Below, piece by piece: positions 18,898-27,193 of a stretch of 64,000 bases of DNA. Under the pieces are notes generated by a model, which had not been told where the DNA came from, did no database searches, and worked only from the letters and a program-made list of their open reading frames with translations. The DNA is taken from the NCBI GenBank assembly GCA_002298785.1, contig DBMR01000059.1, positions 248,001-312,000 of the forward strand, in the 5' to 3' direction. A program made the position numbers and the translations under genes. Source of the DNA: Verrucomicrobia subdivision 3 bacterium UBA693 (lineage in GTDB: Bacteria; Verrucomicrobiota; Verrucomicrobiia; Limisphaerales; UBA8199). Positions within the stretch are counted from its first letter, which is position 1. Each line of letters starts with the position of its first letter.

Positions 18898-19911
18898 CTA
18901 GGATGGCCACTGAGTTTCAACCAGGGATTTGGTAGCCAACGCCGACCAATCCTCCTGGTAGGGATCCGGCCCCGGCTCGCGTTGCACCTGCGCCACGACA
19001 TTTTCAATATCCCGCGCGGCTTCTTCTCGCCACTGGGTGAGGGTCTCCGGCGTCAACAGGCCCTCTTGTCGCAGTTGGTCCTCGGCAACCTTGAGACAAT
19101 CCCGTCCGACGGCTGAAGATTTCAAGTCGGCATCAACATAGCTCGCATCGTCGTGCTCGCCGTGCCCACACAATCGCAGCAGGTTGGCAATGACCAGTTG
19201 CGGGCCTCCTCCAGCGCGCGCGCGCTGCACGGCACCATTTACTTTATCGAGGGATTCTTCCAAATCAGTGCCGTCGAACTCCACACCTTCCACGCCATAT
19301 CCGGCGGCGCGAGCAAGGAGGGTTTTGCAGGCAAACTGGCGATCGTTGGGCGTGGAGTAGGCATAGCAATTGTTAGCCACCACCAGCACCAGCGGCAGAC
19401 GTTCCACAGCGGCTTGGTTCAATCCTTCATGAAAGGCGCCGGTTGAAGTCGCGCCGTCGCCCATCGAGGCGAGTCCAACACTGCCCGTCTTGCCCGTGAA
19501 ACGGTGTGCCATCAACCCGCCGTTGATGACAGAAATCATCGCACCTAGATGGCTGATCATGGCGTAGACCCCTTTGCGAGGTTCTCCGCGGTGCACGTTG
19601 CCGTCTCGCCCGCGCATCGGTCCCAGTCCTGAACCGAGATAAGTACGCACCGCGTCGACCAAGTCTTCACCGAAAGCCAAGCGGCCCGCGGTGTCACGAA
19701 TTAAGGGTGCGAATAAATCTCCTGGGCGGAGGCTCAAGCCGGAGGCCACACTCAGTGCCTCCTGGCCACGACCCAAAAAAACACCGCCATGGATTTTACC
19801 CATGCGGTATAAGCTGGCAAATTTGTCATCCAGCATTCGCGCCAACAGCATGAGGCGAAAAGCCTTCACGCTGACCTTTTCTATAGCAATAACGGCATCA
19901 ACAGGTGCCAT
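18898..19911 (-). CDS. pdhA: 2-oxoacid dehydrogenase E1 alpha subunit
   Basis: From ATG 19911 (a TTG two codons upstream is possible) the protein has 337 aa. It contains the ThDP-binding motif beginning GDGATSTGAFHEGLN and ending NNCYAYS, and upstream GRDGNVHRG with SHLGAMISVINGGLM, as in E1 alpha subunits of the heterotetrameric type. It is the first gene of the three-gene operon; 140 nt separate it from the lipoprotein gene further upstream on the same strand. The family includes pyruvate, branched-chain 2-oxoacid and acetoin dehydrogenases; pyruvate is the default guess. Confidence 0.91.
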   Translation of the reverse strand: MAPVDAVIAIEKVSVKAFRLMLLARMLDDKFASLYRMGKIHGGVFLGRGQEALSVASGLSLRPGDLFAPLIRDTAGRLAFGEDLVDAVRTYLGSGLGPMRGRDGNVHRGEPRKGVYAMISHLGAMISVINGGLMAHRFTGKTGSVGLASMGDGATSTGAFHEGLNQAAVERLPLVLVVANNCYAYSTPNDRQFACKTLLARAAGYGVEGVEFDGTDLEESLDKVNGAVQRARAGGGPQLVIANLLRLCGHGEHDDASYVDADLKSSAVGRDCLKVAEDQLRQEGLLTPETLTQWREEAARDIENVVAQVQREPGPDPYQEDWSALATKSLVETQWPS

Positions 19912-20052
19912 GGTCAAATAAGTTAATCAGCCGCTATATTTAGCCTCCGTTTCCCATGATCCGCAATATTTCTTTCGCCCCCGGATAAAGGCATGGGAAG
20001 TACGAGCACCTGAGTGCTGGCGACTTGCGGCTGTTTGCGAAATCTGAAAAAG

Positions 20053-20406
20053 CTAACGGGTGCGCATCGTGCGCAGATCGCTGATCGCCTTTTTTGCCTT
20101 CTCGTCACCCTTATTGGCGGCGTCGTACATCGCGTCGTTCAATGCGGTGGCCGTGCGATCGATCGCCTGCCCCTGCTCCGGAGTAATCCCAGGTAGGGCG
20201 CGCAGTCGTTGCAATGTGATCATAGCCAGGGCGAAGTCGTTGGACTTCGCCGCCGTCGTGGCCTTCTCCCACTCGCCTTTGATCTCGGGCTTGGCGGTCT
20301 GGAAAAGTTTGCCGTCGCTGCTCATCGACGGTTTGCACCCATTTACCGCGACCACCAGGAAGCCCAGCAGGAGCAAACCGGCAACCAACTTGCTTGCAAT
20401 TCTCAT
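20053..20406 (-). CDS. Small lipoprotein of unknown function
   Basis: The 117-aa protein begins with a lipoprotein signal peptide (KLVAGLLLLGFLVVAVNGC), the Cys at residue 24 being the lipid site. The mature part is about 93 residues, mostly helical, with Lys, Ala and Gln (GEWEKATTAAKSNDFALAMI). It resembles small helical-repeat lipoproteins of Verrucomicrobiota, but I do not recognise a named family. It starts 12 nt after the pseudopilin gene, so the two are probably co-transcribed, which may mean a role at the envelope next to a secretion pseudopilus. Confidence 0.7.
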   Translation of the reverse strand: MRIASKLVAGLLLLGFLVVAVNGCKPSMSSDGKLFQTAKPEIKGEWEKATTAAKSNDFALAMITLQRLRALPGITPEQGQAIDRTATALNDAMYDAANKGDEKAKKAISDLRTMRTR

Positions 20407-20418
20407 AAATCCTGTGGC

Positions 20419-21204
20419 TCAGCCATGTCCGATTCCCGTCGGCCCCCACCAGAGCAAGCCCCGTCCAACAGCTTTTTGCTCGGTATCGAACTCCTTGAAT
20501 TTGATGAACAGGACGTGCGCACCGACGGCGCGAATGATCGCACCGGAAGTGTGCAATCTGCCCACTCCTTCGTTTCGATCCGGATAACTGCTCGCGTCAT
20601 TGTAAGCAAAAGCGCCGATGGGCGGACTGCCCAGCGTTTCATCCGGCTCCCATTGGATGTAGCACATGGCGGGTGATGGAGCCTGGATCGTAGTTACCTT
20701 CTGCGAGCCGTGCTTGCCGGTGGTCGGCCAATCGACGCTATAATTGCAGACTGCCCCATTCATGATGTAGGAGGACATCTGGTTGGCACGTTGATTGTAG
20801 TATTTGCTCTTGGTGTCCAGGGGACATTTATAGGCCTTGGGATTCGACATATATTGGTAATACGCCCCGGTTTGGTACTGGGCGACGATGTTGCTCATGT
20901 TAATCGCTGGAGCGTATGCGCCGTACGGCGGGTTGCCATTTTGCCCCGTATAAAGCCAGCCTTTAACGTTGGCATCATTTCCCCAGTTCGGCCATGGCAG
21001 GCTGTCGCGGTTATCGGTAGTATACATGTTCTCGGCAATCGCTATTTGCCGCATATTACCAATGCATTGCGTGCGGGCAGCCTTGTCCTTTGCTTTCGCG
21101 AGCGCGGGCAAGAGCATGGCGGCCAGGATGGCGATAATCGCGATCACCACCAACAATTCAATGAGGGTAAAGGCGTCTTTGGGGGCGGGTGTGTCGGCTT
21201 TCAT
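20419..21204 (-). CDS. Type II secretion/pilin-like protein with prepilin N-terminus
   Basis: Starting at ATG 21204 the protein has 261 aa. Residues 10-35 are a class III prepilin signal (DAFTLIELLVVIAIIAILAA), with Ala instead of Gly before the Phe at the cut site and the conserved Glu at position 5 of the mature chain. The globular part has AKAKDKAARTQCIGNMRQI, then an aromatic-rich domain ending in GRLHTSGAIIRAVGAHVLFI. This is the large DUF1559-like pseudopilin family that is amplified in Verrucomicrobiota and Planctomycetota. No other pilus or secretion gene is nearby, so its machine is encoded elsewhere. A start at 21252 is possible but less likely. Confidence 0.85.
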   Translation of the reverse strand: MKADTPAPKDAFTLIELLVVIAIIAILAAMLLPALAKAKDKAARTQCIGNMRQIAIAENMYTTDNRDSLPWPNWGNDANVKGWLYTGQNGNPPYGAYAPAINMSNIVAQYQTGAYYQYMSNPKAYKCPLDTKSKYYNQRANQMSSYIMNGAVCNYSVDWPTTGKHGSQKVTTIQAPSPAMCYIQWEPDETLGSPPIGAFAYNDASSYPDRNEGVGRLHTSGAIIRAVGAHVLFIKFKEFDTEQKAVGRGLLWWGPTGIGHG

Positions 21205-21523
21205 ACGATCATTATGTTCGAATGAGGGTTCGATGACAATCTCAAGATACATCGGAACATGCCCGATTCAAATCCAGGCTCGAAAATCGAGGGAGACGGC
21301 TGTAACCAAGCCCGTCAAGTGTCCTCGTACTTTACAAGCTGCTAATCGGTTAGAATGGTACCAAAAGACATTTATGCAGGCAATTATGAAATTATGCCGG
21401 GCTTATGAAATACGCCCAACAGGGATCCGTGCCCATAGCCTTGAGTGCGATAACTTCAAAAAAGTGCCAGAGGTGCGTTGCCAAAGTTCTTGGCCTGATT
21501 AACATAGGTGCATCAATCAACAT
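21205..21523. other. Intergenic region between divergent genes
   Basis: These 319 bases are relatively A+T-rich and lie between the pseudopilin gene (minus) and the HAD gene (plus). Both promoters should be here. I see no clear sigma70 pair, terminator or RNA gene. Confidence 0.4.
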
Positions 21524-22363
21524 TTGAAAACACAAAGCCTGCCCGGTTTTTCGGGCCATTTCGAGTGCGCCGAGGGACTCCGAGCCCGGCGCGTAACCCA
21601 CGTGCTCTTTGACTTCGACGGCACATTGTCACTAATCCGTCAGGGCTGGCCGGAGATCATGACGCCCATGTTCAGCGAGATGTTGCCTCCCCTTCCTGGG
21701 GAATCTGAAGCGGCCCGGCGCCAACTCTGCCTGGATGATATCATGCGGCTAAATGGCAAGCAGACGATTTACCAGATGATTCAACTCGCGGAACGGATTC
21801 GCGAGCGTGGGGGCGAACCCAAAGAACCCCTATGGTATAAGCATGAATACCTGCGGCGGTTGGATGAACGGATCGCCGAACGCATCCAGGGCCTGCAGTC
21901 GGGTCGATTGAAACCTGACGACTGGCTGGTGTACGGAGCGCGCAACCTGTTGGAACGCTTGTGCGAACGCGGTTTGCCCATGTACCTGGCCAGCGGGACG
22001 GATGAACCTTTCGTCAAACGAGAGGCGGCGCTGCTGGGTTTGACGCCTTATTTTGAGAATCGCATTTATGGTGCGCTTGATGATTACAAGCAATTCTCCA
22101 AAAAGATGATCATCGACCGGCTTTTGCGGGAAAACGAGATTCCTGGCGCCCAACTGCTTTCGTTCGGGGATGGTTATGTGGAAATCCTGAACACCAAGGA
22201 GGTTGGCGGCCTGGCGGTGGCTGTGGCGAGTGATGAAGCCCATAACGGCTCCGGTCAGATCGACGCCTGGAAACGGGAGCGCCTCCTGGGTGTGGGAGCC
22301 GATGTGGTCATCGCCGATTTCCGCGACGCTGATCCGCTGTTAAACACCCTTATTGCACCATGA
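21524..22363 (+). CDS. HAD-superfamily phosphatase
   Basis: The 279-aa protein has HAD motif I LFDFDGTLS (nucleophile Asp30, acid Asp32), motif II YLASGTDE, a Lys in YKQFSKKM for motif III, and motif IV GDGYVE. A helical C1 cap lies between motifs I and II (about 40-140), as in phosphoglycolate- or sugar-phosphate phosphatases. The likely start is TTG at 21524; no ATG precedes motif I. The last codon overlaps the next gene's ATG in ATGA, so it is translationally coupled to a PfkB-type kinase. The pair may act on one sugar phosphate, possibly a heptose, but the substrate is unknown. Confidence 0.82.
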   Translation: MKTQSLPGFSGHFECAEGLRARRVTHVLFDFDGTLSLIRQGWPEIMTPMFSEMLPPLPGESEAARRQLCLDDIMRLNGKQTIYQMIQLAERIRERGGEPKEPLWYKHEYLRRLDERIAERIQGLQSGRLKPDDWLVYGARNLLERLCERGLPMYLASGTDEPFVKREAALLGLTPYFENRIYGALDDYKQFSKKMIIDRLLRENEIPGAQLLSFGDGYVEILNTKEVGGLAVAVASDEAHNGSGQIDAWKRERLLGVGADVVIADFRDADPLLNTLIAP

Positions 22364-23376
22364 AAACGCGGCGTTTTCGGGAGATCACGAGTCGCTATCG
22401 GAAGTTGCGCGTGGCGGTCGTTGGCGATTTTTGCCTGGATCGTTATCTCGAGATCGATCCTCGTTTGGGAGAAATTTCCATCGAGACCGGGCTGCCGGTC
22501 CACAACGTCGTGCGGGTGCGATCACAGCCCGGAGCCGCGGGGACCGTGTTGAATAACCTGGTCGCACTCGGTGCGGGAGTTATTTATCCTGTCGGCTTTT
22601 GCGGCGAAGACGGCGAGGGCTTTGAATTACAGTCGGCGCTGGGAAGGTTGCCCGGGGTCCGACTGAACCACTTCATTTCCTGTGCAGACGTGCGCACGTT
22701 TACCTACACCAAACCGCTGGTGATGACGCCGGGCGCCCCACCACGAGAACTGAACCGGCTGGACATGAAGAACCATCGTCCTACGCCGAACGCCTTGCGC
22801 AAGAAAGTCTGTGCCGCGGTGAAATCACTGGAAGCCAAAGTGGATGCGATGATCGTGCTGGACCAGGTCACCGCGCCAGAAACGGGAGTGGTGACTCGCG
22901 AGGTGTTGTCGTTACTGGGCAAACTGGCGCGGCGTCCGGGAGCACTAATCATCGGCGACAGCCGGAAAGGACTCGGACATTTTCCACCGATGATCTTCAA
23001 AATGAACGCCACGGAACTAGCGGCATATTTGGGGCAACCCGCCAGCCTCGATCCCGAAGCGGAACGCACGGCTGCCCAGCGCATCGCGGTGAAAACGGGG
23101 CATACGGTTTTTGTAACCCGAGCGGAACGTGGGATTATGAGCATGACTCCCGCTGGCGAGATGGCTCAAGTCACTTCGCTCCCGTTGCGTGGACCAATAG
23201 ATATTGTAGGGGCCGGCGACTCTGTAACTGCAAATCTCACGATGGCGCTCGCCGCGAAGGCCGAACCGCAGGAATGCATTGAACTCGCCAACGTGGCGGC
23301 CTCCATCGTCATTCATCAATTAGGAACCACCGGCACCGCCTCGGTGCCGCAGATCGCGCGCCTGCTGAAAAGTTGA
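22360..23376 (+). CDS. PfkB-family carbohydrate kinase (RfaE/HldE-kinase-like)
   Basis: The 338-aa protein has the ribokinase fold: VAVVGDFCLDRYLEIDPRLG near the N-terminus, QPGAAGTVLNNLVALG (substrate loop), FKMNATELAAYLG, and the catalytic loop IVGAGDSVTANL, where GAGDS carries the base Asp. The opening and the GGAAN-like loop are closest to D-glycero-D-manno-heptose-7-phosphate kinases, but the nucleotidyltransferase half of HldE is missing. It would phosphorylate a sugar or sugar phosphate with ATP. It starts on the stop codon of the HAD phosphatase gene (4-nt overlap) and ends 18 nt before the convergent der gene. Confidence 0.83.
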   Translation: MKTRRFREITSRYRKLRVAVVGDFCLDRYLEIDPRLGEISIETGLPVHNVVRVRSQPGAAGTVLNNLVALGAGVIYPVGFCGEDGEGFELQSALGRLPGVRLNHFISCADVRTFTYTKPLVMTPGAPPRELNRLDMKNHRPTPNALRKKVCAAVKSLEAKVDAMIVLDQVTAPETGVVTREVLSLLGKLARRPGALIIGDSRKGLGHFPPMIFKMNATELAAYLGQPASLDPEAERTAAQRIAVKTGHTVFVTRAERGIMSMTPAGEMAQVTSLPLRGPIDIVGAGDSVTANLTMALAAKAEPQECIELANVAASIVIHQLGTTGTASVPQIARLLKS

Positions 23377-23394
23377 ACCTCCGGGTGTGCCGGT

Positions 23395-24933
23395 TCACTT
23401 CTGCCGTCGCCCCTTAGCGGGCGGTCGAAATCGGCGTGACTGATACGCTGTTGGCGGTCTTGGCGTGGGAGCGCTACGTTTCTTCCGCATCGGCTCAATG
23501 GTTTTCGGGCGTGGCTTGGGAACCATGACCAGCGGGCAACCTTCGTAGCCAAACGCGGCGCGCATTTGATCAGCCAGATATTTTTTATACTGGTCGGAAA
23601 ACAACTCGTCGCGGTTCACGAACAACAGGAACGTCGGGGGAGCTTTTTTAACCTGGGTGGCGTAGTAAAACCGTAATCGGTGACCGCGATCACTGACCGG
23701 CTGACGGCGCTCAACCGCATCCCGCAAAGTGCGATTGAGGATGGCGGTCGGCACTTTCTGCTTTAGTTGTGCGGCGACATAACGCACGGCCTCAAGCAGG
23801 CGGTCCAAATGAAAACCCGTGGTGGCCGAGGTGAAGATGACTGGGGCGTAGTCGAGGAAGAAAAGGTGCTCCTGAACCCACTCGCCGAACTCGGAGAGCG
23901 TAGTCATCGTTTTCGGTCCGCGCATTTTCTGGTTGCGCCGCTCGATTTCCTCCTGCCTGGCGGTTCGCACGGCTTGATCCACCAGGTCCCATTTGTTCAC
24001 AACCACAATGCAGGCTTTACGATTTTCAACGATGACATCGGCGACCTTTTTATCCTGCTCCGTAATGCCGTTCTCCGCATCGAGCACCAGCACCACAATG
24101 TCACACCGAGCAATGGATTCCTCCGAGCGTTTGACGCTGAAGAACTCGACGGAATCATCCACGCGACGCGATTTACGCATGCCGGCCGTATCGATCAGTA
24201 CATAATTTTCCCGTTGCCCCTCAGTATCGACTTCGAAAGGCACATCGACGGCGTCACGTGTGGTGCCGGGAATCGGGCTGACCACCACACGCGCTGATTG
24301 AGTTAGGGCGTTGATAATCGAAGACTTGCCCACGTTTGGTCGGCCGACAATCGCGAGTTTAACCGGTGCCGAGGGAGCGGGCACAGCGGCACCCTCGGTC
24401 TCGCCAGGGGATTCGGGCTGAGCCTCGATAGGCAAATAAGCAGTGGCGGCATCCAGCAAAGGCTCCATGCCCTCCCCATGAATGGCGCTAACGGGGAAAA
24501 GCTTCTCAAATCCCAACTCATTGAACTCCAGCGAGCCCGATTCGGCACGGCTTGTGTCCACTTTATTCACGGCGAGCACCACCGGTTTTCCGCTCTGCCG
24601 CAGGCGGGCGGCGGTTTCCCGGTCCAGCGGTACGATGCCTTCCTGCACATTCACCACGAAGATGATGACATTGGCCGCCGCAATCGCCATCTCGACCTGC
24701 TCCAGTGCCGCCTTGACGATCACGTCGCCCGCCTTTTCACGGCGCAGCAGGCCGATGCCCCCGGTGTCCACCAGGGTAAACGGGCGTCCACGCCATTCCG
24801 CTTCCGCCGTAATGCGATCCCGCGTCACACCAGGCTGATCATGCACAATGGCAATGCGCCGCCCAACAATCCGATTGAACAGGGCGGACTTGCCGACATT
24901 CGGTCGGCCAACGATGGCTATCAAACCTGGCAT
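23395..24933 (-). CDS. der: Ribosome-assembly GTPase Der (EngA)
   Basis: From ATG 24933 the protein has 512 aa and two tandem GTPase domains, each with GRPNVGKS as G1 (near residues 9-16 and 213). The first has DTGGIG (G3) and NKVDTS (G4); the second has DTAGMRKSRRVDDS and NKWDLVD. A KH-like domain follows (about 400-480), then a Lys/Arg/Pro-rich tail of about 30 residues. Der acts in 50S subunit assembly and is essential in most bacteria. The linker between the G domains is Pro/Ala-rich. A start at 24957 is possible, but MPGLIAIVGRPN is the normal beginning. Confidence 0.96.
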   Translation of the reverse strand: MPGLIAIVGRPNVGKSALFNRIVGRRIAIVHDQPGVTRDRITAEAEWRGRPFTLVDTGGIGLLRREKAGDVIVKAALEQVEMAIAAANVIIFVVNVQEGIVPLDRETAARLRQSGKPVVLAVNKVDTSRAESGSLEFNELGFEKLFPVSAIHGEGMEPLLDAATAYLPIEAQPESPGETEGAAVPAPSAPVKLAIVGRPNVGKSSIINALTQSARVVVSPIPGTTRDAVDVPFEVDTEGQRENYVLIDTAGMRKSRRVDDSVEFFSVKRSEESIARCDIVVLVLDAENGITEQDKKVADVIVENRKACIVVVNKWDLVDQAVRTARQEEIERRNQKMRGPKTMTTLSEFGEWVQEHLFFLDYAPVIFTSATTGFHLDRLLEAVRYVAAQLKQKVPTAILNRTLRDAVERRQPVSDRGHRLRFYYATQVKKAPPTFLLFVNRDELFSDQYKKYLADQMRAAFGYEGCPLVMVPKPRPKTIEPMRKKRSAPTPRPPTAYQSRRFRPPAKGRRQK

Positions 24934-25048
24934 AACCGCAGGATGGTGCAAAATCACCGCTCGCGAAAGGCGAATCTGGCGGCGGGAAAACCTTGCGCCG
25001 CGAGCAGAAACTGGCGACGCCCTCGACCGATGGGCACTTCAGAAACGG

Positions 25049-26443
25049 TCAAAGCTCGATTTCTTCCCGCAACGCAGGGAGATAGGGCTTGATATGGTGG
25101 CGTTCCTCAATGAGATGTGCGAGGGCATTGCGCGGGCCATTTTCCCCGTGCGTGAGAAGTATCCGGGTGCTTTTGCGCGCCATCGGCGCGACCCAATTCA
25201 TCAGATCGGTCTGCCCTGCATGCGCGCTAAACCCACCCATGGTATGGACCTGGGCTCGGACCGCGATCTTCTCACCAAATATCTTCACTTGGGTCGTGCC
25301 TTGAACCAGGAAACGTCCGAGCGTGCCTTCAGCTTGGTAACCAACGATTAAAACATGGTTTTCGGGTTTCCAAAGGTTTTGCTTGAGATGGTGGAGGATG
25401 CGTCCGCCCGTACACATGCCGGCGCCAGCCATGATCAGGCACGGTCCAGGAACGTCATTGATCTTCTTGGAATCTTCGGCGGTCGCGGTGTATTGCAGGG
25501 TTTCGAGATCGTGCGCTATCGAGCCTTCTTTCAGGAACCGCACCATCTCATCATCGAACAACTCCGCGTGGCCACGGTAAATCTTCCACGCCTCGGTGGC
25601 CATCGGGCTGTCCAAAAAGATCGGGAACGGTTTGACGATCCCTTTCCGGAAGGCATAAGCCAACAGGATAGTGAGCAGTTGAGCACGGCCAACGGCGAAT
25701 GTGGGCACCATGATCTTCCCGTTACCCGTCGATGTGGCTTTTAGGATCTCGAAAAACTCCTCCACGGTCTCTTTGAGCGGGCGGTGATCACGATCACCGT
25801 AGGTGCTTTCCAGGATTACGACTTCGGCATCATTGAAGCGTTCGTAGTCTTTGAGGATCGGTGCGCCTTTCGGGCCCAGATCTCCCGAGAAAACCACCCG
25901 TCGGGTGCGTGAGCCCTCCTGGATACGGAACTGGATGCAGGCGGACCCCAACATGTGGCCGGCTTCAATAAACTCCGCCTGGATGCCCGGAGCTATAGGA
26001 ACAAGCTCGTGATAAGGCACGGGACGCAGCAGTGAGAGGGTGCGCTCCACCTGTTCGGAAGTGTATAGCGGTTCAATGGGCGGTTCCCCGGCGCGTTGCC
26101 GTTTGCGATTCGTACGCTCGGCGTCCTGTGCCTGAAGTTTGGCTGAGTCGCGCAGGATCAACCCGGTCATTTCGATGCTGGCCGGTGTTGCGTAAATGGG
26201 TCTCGTGTAGCCAGCCTTCGTGAGCAGCGGCAATCGCCCGGTGTGGTCGAGGTGTGCGTGGGTTAACACCACCGCGTCCAGTTTCGAGATATCGCGGCCG
26301 GACGGGGTACGGTTCTTGGCGTCGGCCCCTGTTCCTCCCTGGAACAAACCACAATCGACCAGGATCTTGGCTTTGCCGGATTCCAGGAGGTAGGCCGAAC
26401 CGGTGACTTCGCCACCAGCCGCGCCGAACGGGGTCAGCTTCAT
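25049..26443 (-). CDS. MBL-fold beta-CASP RNA nuclease-like protein
   Basis: The 464-aa protein has the metallo-beta-lactamase motif THAHLDHTGRLP (His62, His64, Asp66, His67), followed by GHMLGSA, FSGDLGP and ESTYGDR. The inserted beta-CASP domain contains VPTFAVGRAQLL, FLDSPMATEAWKIY and ACL-like MAGAGMCTGGRILHHL. The RNA-specificity motif TMGGFSAHAGQTDL lies near the C-terminus, then THGE. This is the layout of bacterial CPSF-73-like proteins such as Thermus TTHA0252, which act as single-strand endo/exoribonucleases with two Zn2+. It is shorter than RNase J. It lies 115 nt upstream of der on the same strand. Confidence 0.87.
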   Translation of the reverse strand: MKLTPFGAAGGEVTGSAYLLESGKAKILVDCGLFQGGTGADAKNRTPSGRDISKLDAVVLTHAHLDHTGRLPLLTKAGYTRPIYATPASIEMTGLILRDSAKLQAQDAERTNRKRQRAGEPPIEPLYTSEQVERTLSLLRPVPYHELVPIAPGIQAEFIEAGHMLGSACIQFRIQEGSRTRRVVFSGDLGPKGAPILKDYERFNDAEVVILESTYGDRDHRPLKETVEEFFEILKATSTGNGKIMVPTFAVGRAQLLTILLAYAFRKGIVKPFPIFLDSPMATEAWKIYRGHAELFDDEMVRFLKEGSIAHDLETLQYTATAEDSKKINDVPGPCLIMAGAGMCTGGRILHHLKQNLWKPENHVLIVGYQAEGTLGRFLVQGTTQVKIFGEKIAVRAQVHTMGGFSAHAGQTDLMNWVAPMARKSTRILLTHGENGPRNALAHLIEERHHIKPYLPALREEIEL

Positions 26444-26638
26444 ACGTGCCGAGATTATAGAGCGAGAAAATTTAGACTCAATAGAAGTTTGCGCGCCGAT
26501 TAACGTTTCAGCCGGAACTATTCAATAACTCCTGATCCCGGCGATCTATCCCGAAAGGTCCGATCGTGACAGCGATTGTTACCGGATCGTAACCACAGCG
26601 GCGATTGGCCGCCTTTTTCGGAGGATAGACTTCTCGCC

Positions 26639-27151
26639 ATGATGATCATCAGGCGATTGGAGTCCTTGGCTGACCGGCATCCGAGTTCCAGATGGAGCGG
26701 CGGTGAGCTCGAACGCTGGCAGCCCCGACGAAGACCTCACGGGGAGGCGCCGAGCTTGGAGGATTTGGCTTTGCTGGCCAGGGTAGATGAAGCCATCGCC
26801 GCAACGAACTTACCGGTGGGAACCTCGTGTGAGCCCGGATCTTGCTCCGAGACAAACTGGCTGCGTTTACTGAGTTTTGCCTACGCCAGTGGAGTCCTGG
26901 ATAGCGAAGAGATATGCCAGCTCTGCCTGGAGGAGAATTGGTTTTGGAGACTCGGGTTGGACCAGGAACCGCTGGCGGAGAGGCTATGCCGGTTCAGGAG
27001 AGAAAACCGGGAGCGGTTGGAAATGGTTTTAGCCCGAGTGCTGCCAAGCGGTGAACCGGCCAACAATCGGTTAGCTGACTTTGCCGCGGAACGGCGCGCC
27101 CGCGCGCGCGACCTGCTTAACCTGGCTCGTCACCTGGATACCTGCGAGTAA
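26639..27151 (+). CDS. Hypothetical protein resembling the N-terminal domain of IS1182/IS5-type transposases
   Basis: From ATG 26639 the protein has 170 aa (a TTG at 26576 would give 191). The middle part (FAYASGVLDSEEICQLCLEE, followed by FRRENRERL) follows the layout of the DUF772/InsH N-terminal domain, where a small helical domain precedes the DDE catalytic part. Here the catalytic domain is absent and no inverted repeats are seen nearby. The rest is charged and helical (AAERRARARDLLNLA). It may be a DNA-binding domain left over from a transposase and kept by the host. That origin is inference, and the match is by eye. Confidence 0.5.
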   Translation: MMIIRRLESLADRHPSSRWSGGELERWQPRRRPHGEAPSLEDLALLARVDEAIAATNLPVGTSCEPGSCSETNWLRLLSFAYASGVLDSEEICQLCLEENWFWRLGLDQEPLAERLCRFRRENRERLEMVLARVLPSGEPANNRLADFAAERRARARDLLNLARHLDTCE

Positions 27152-27193
27152 TTCCGCCGCCTGACCCTGGCGACGCAGCGGATAGGGGGAGGC

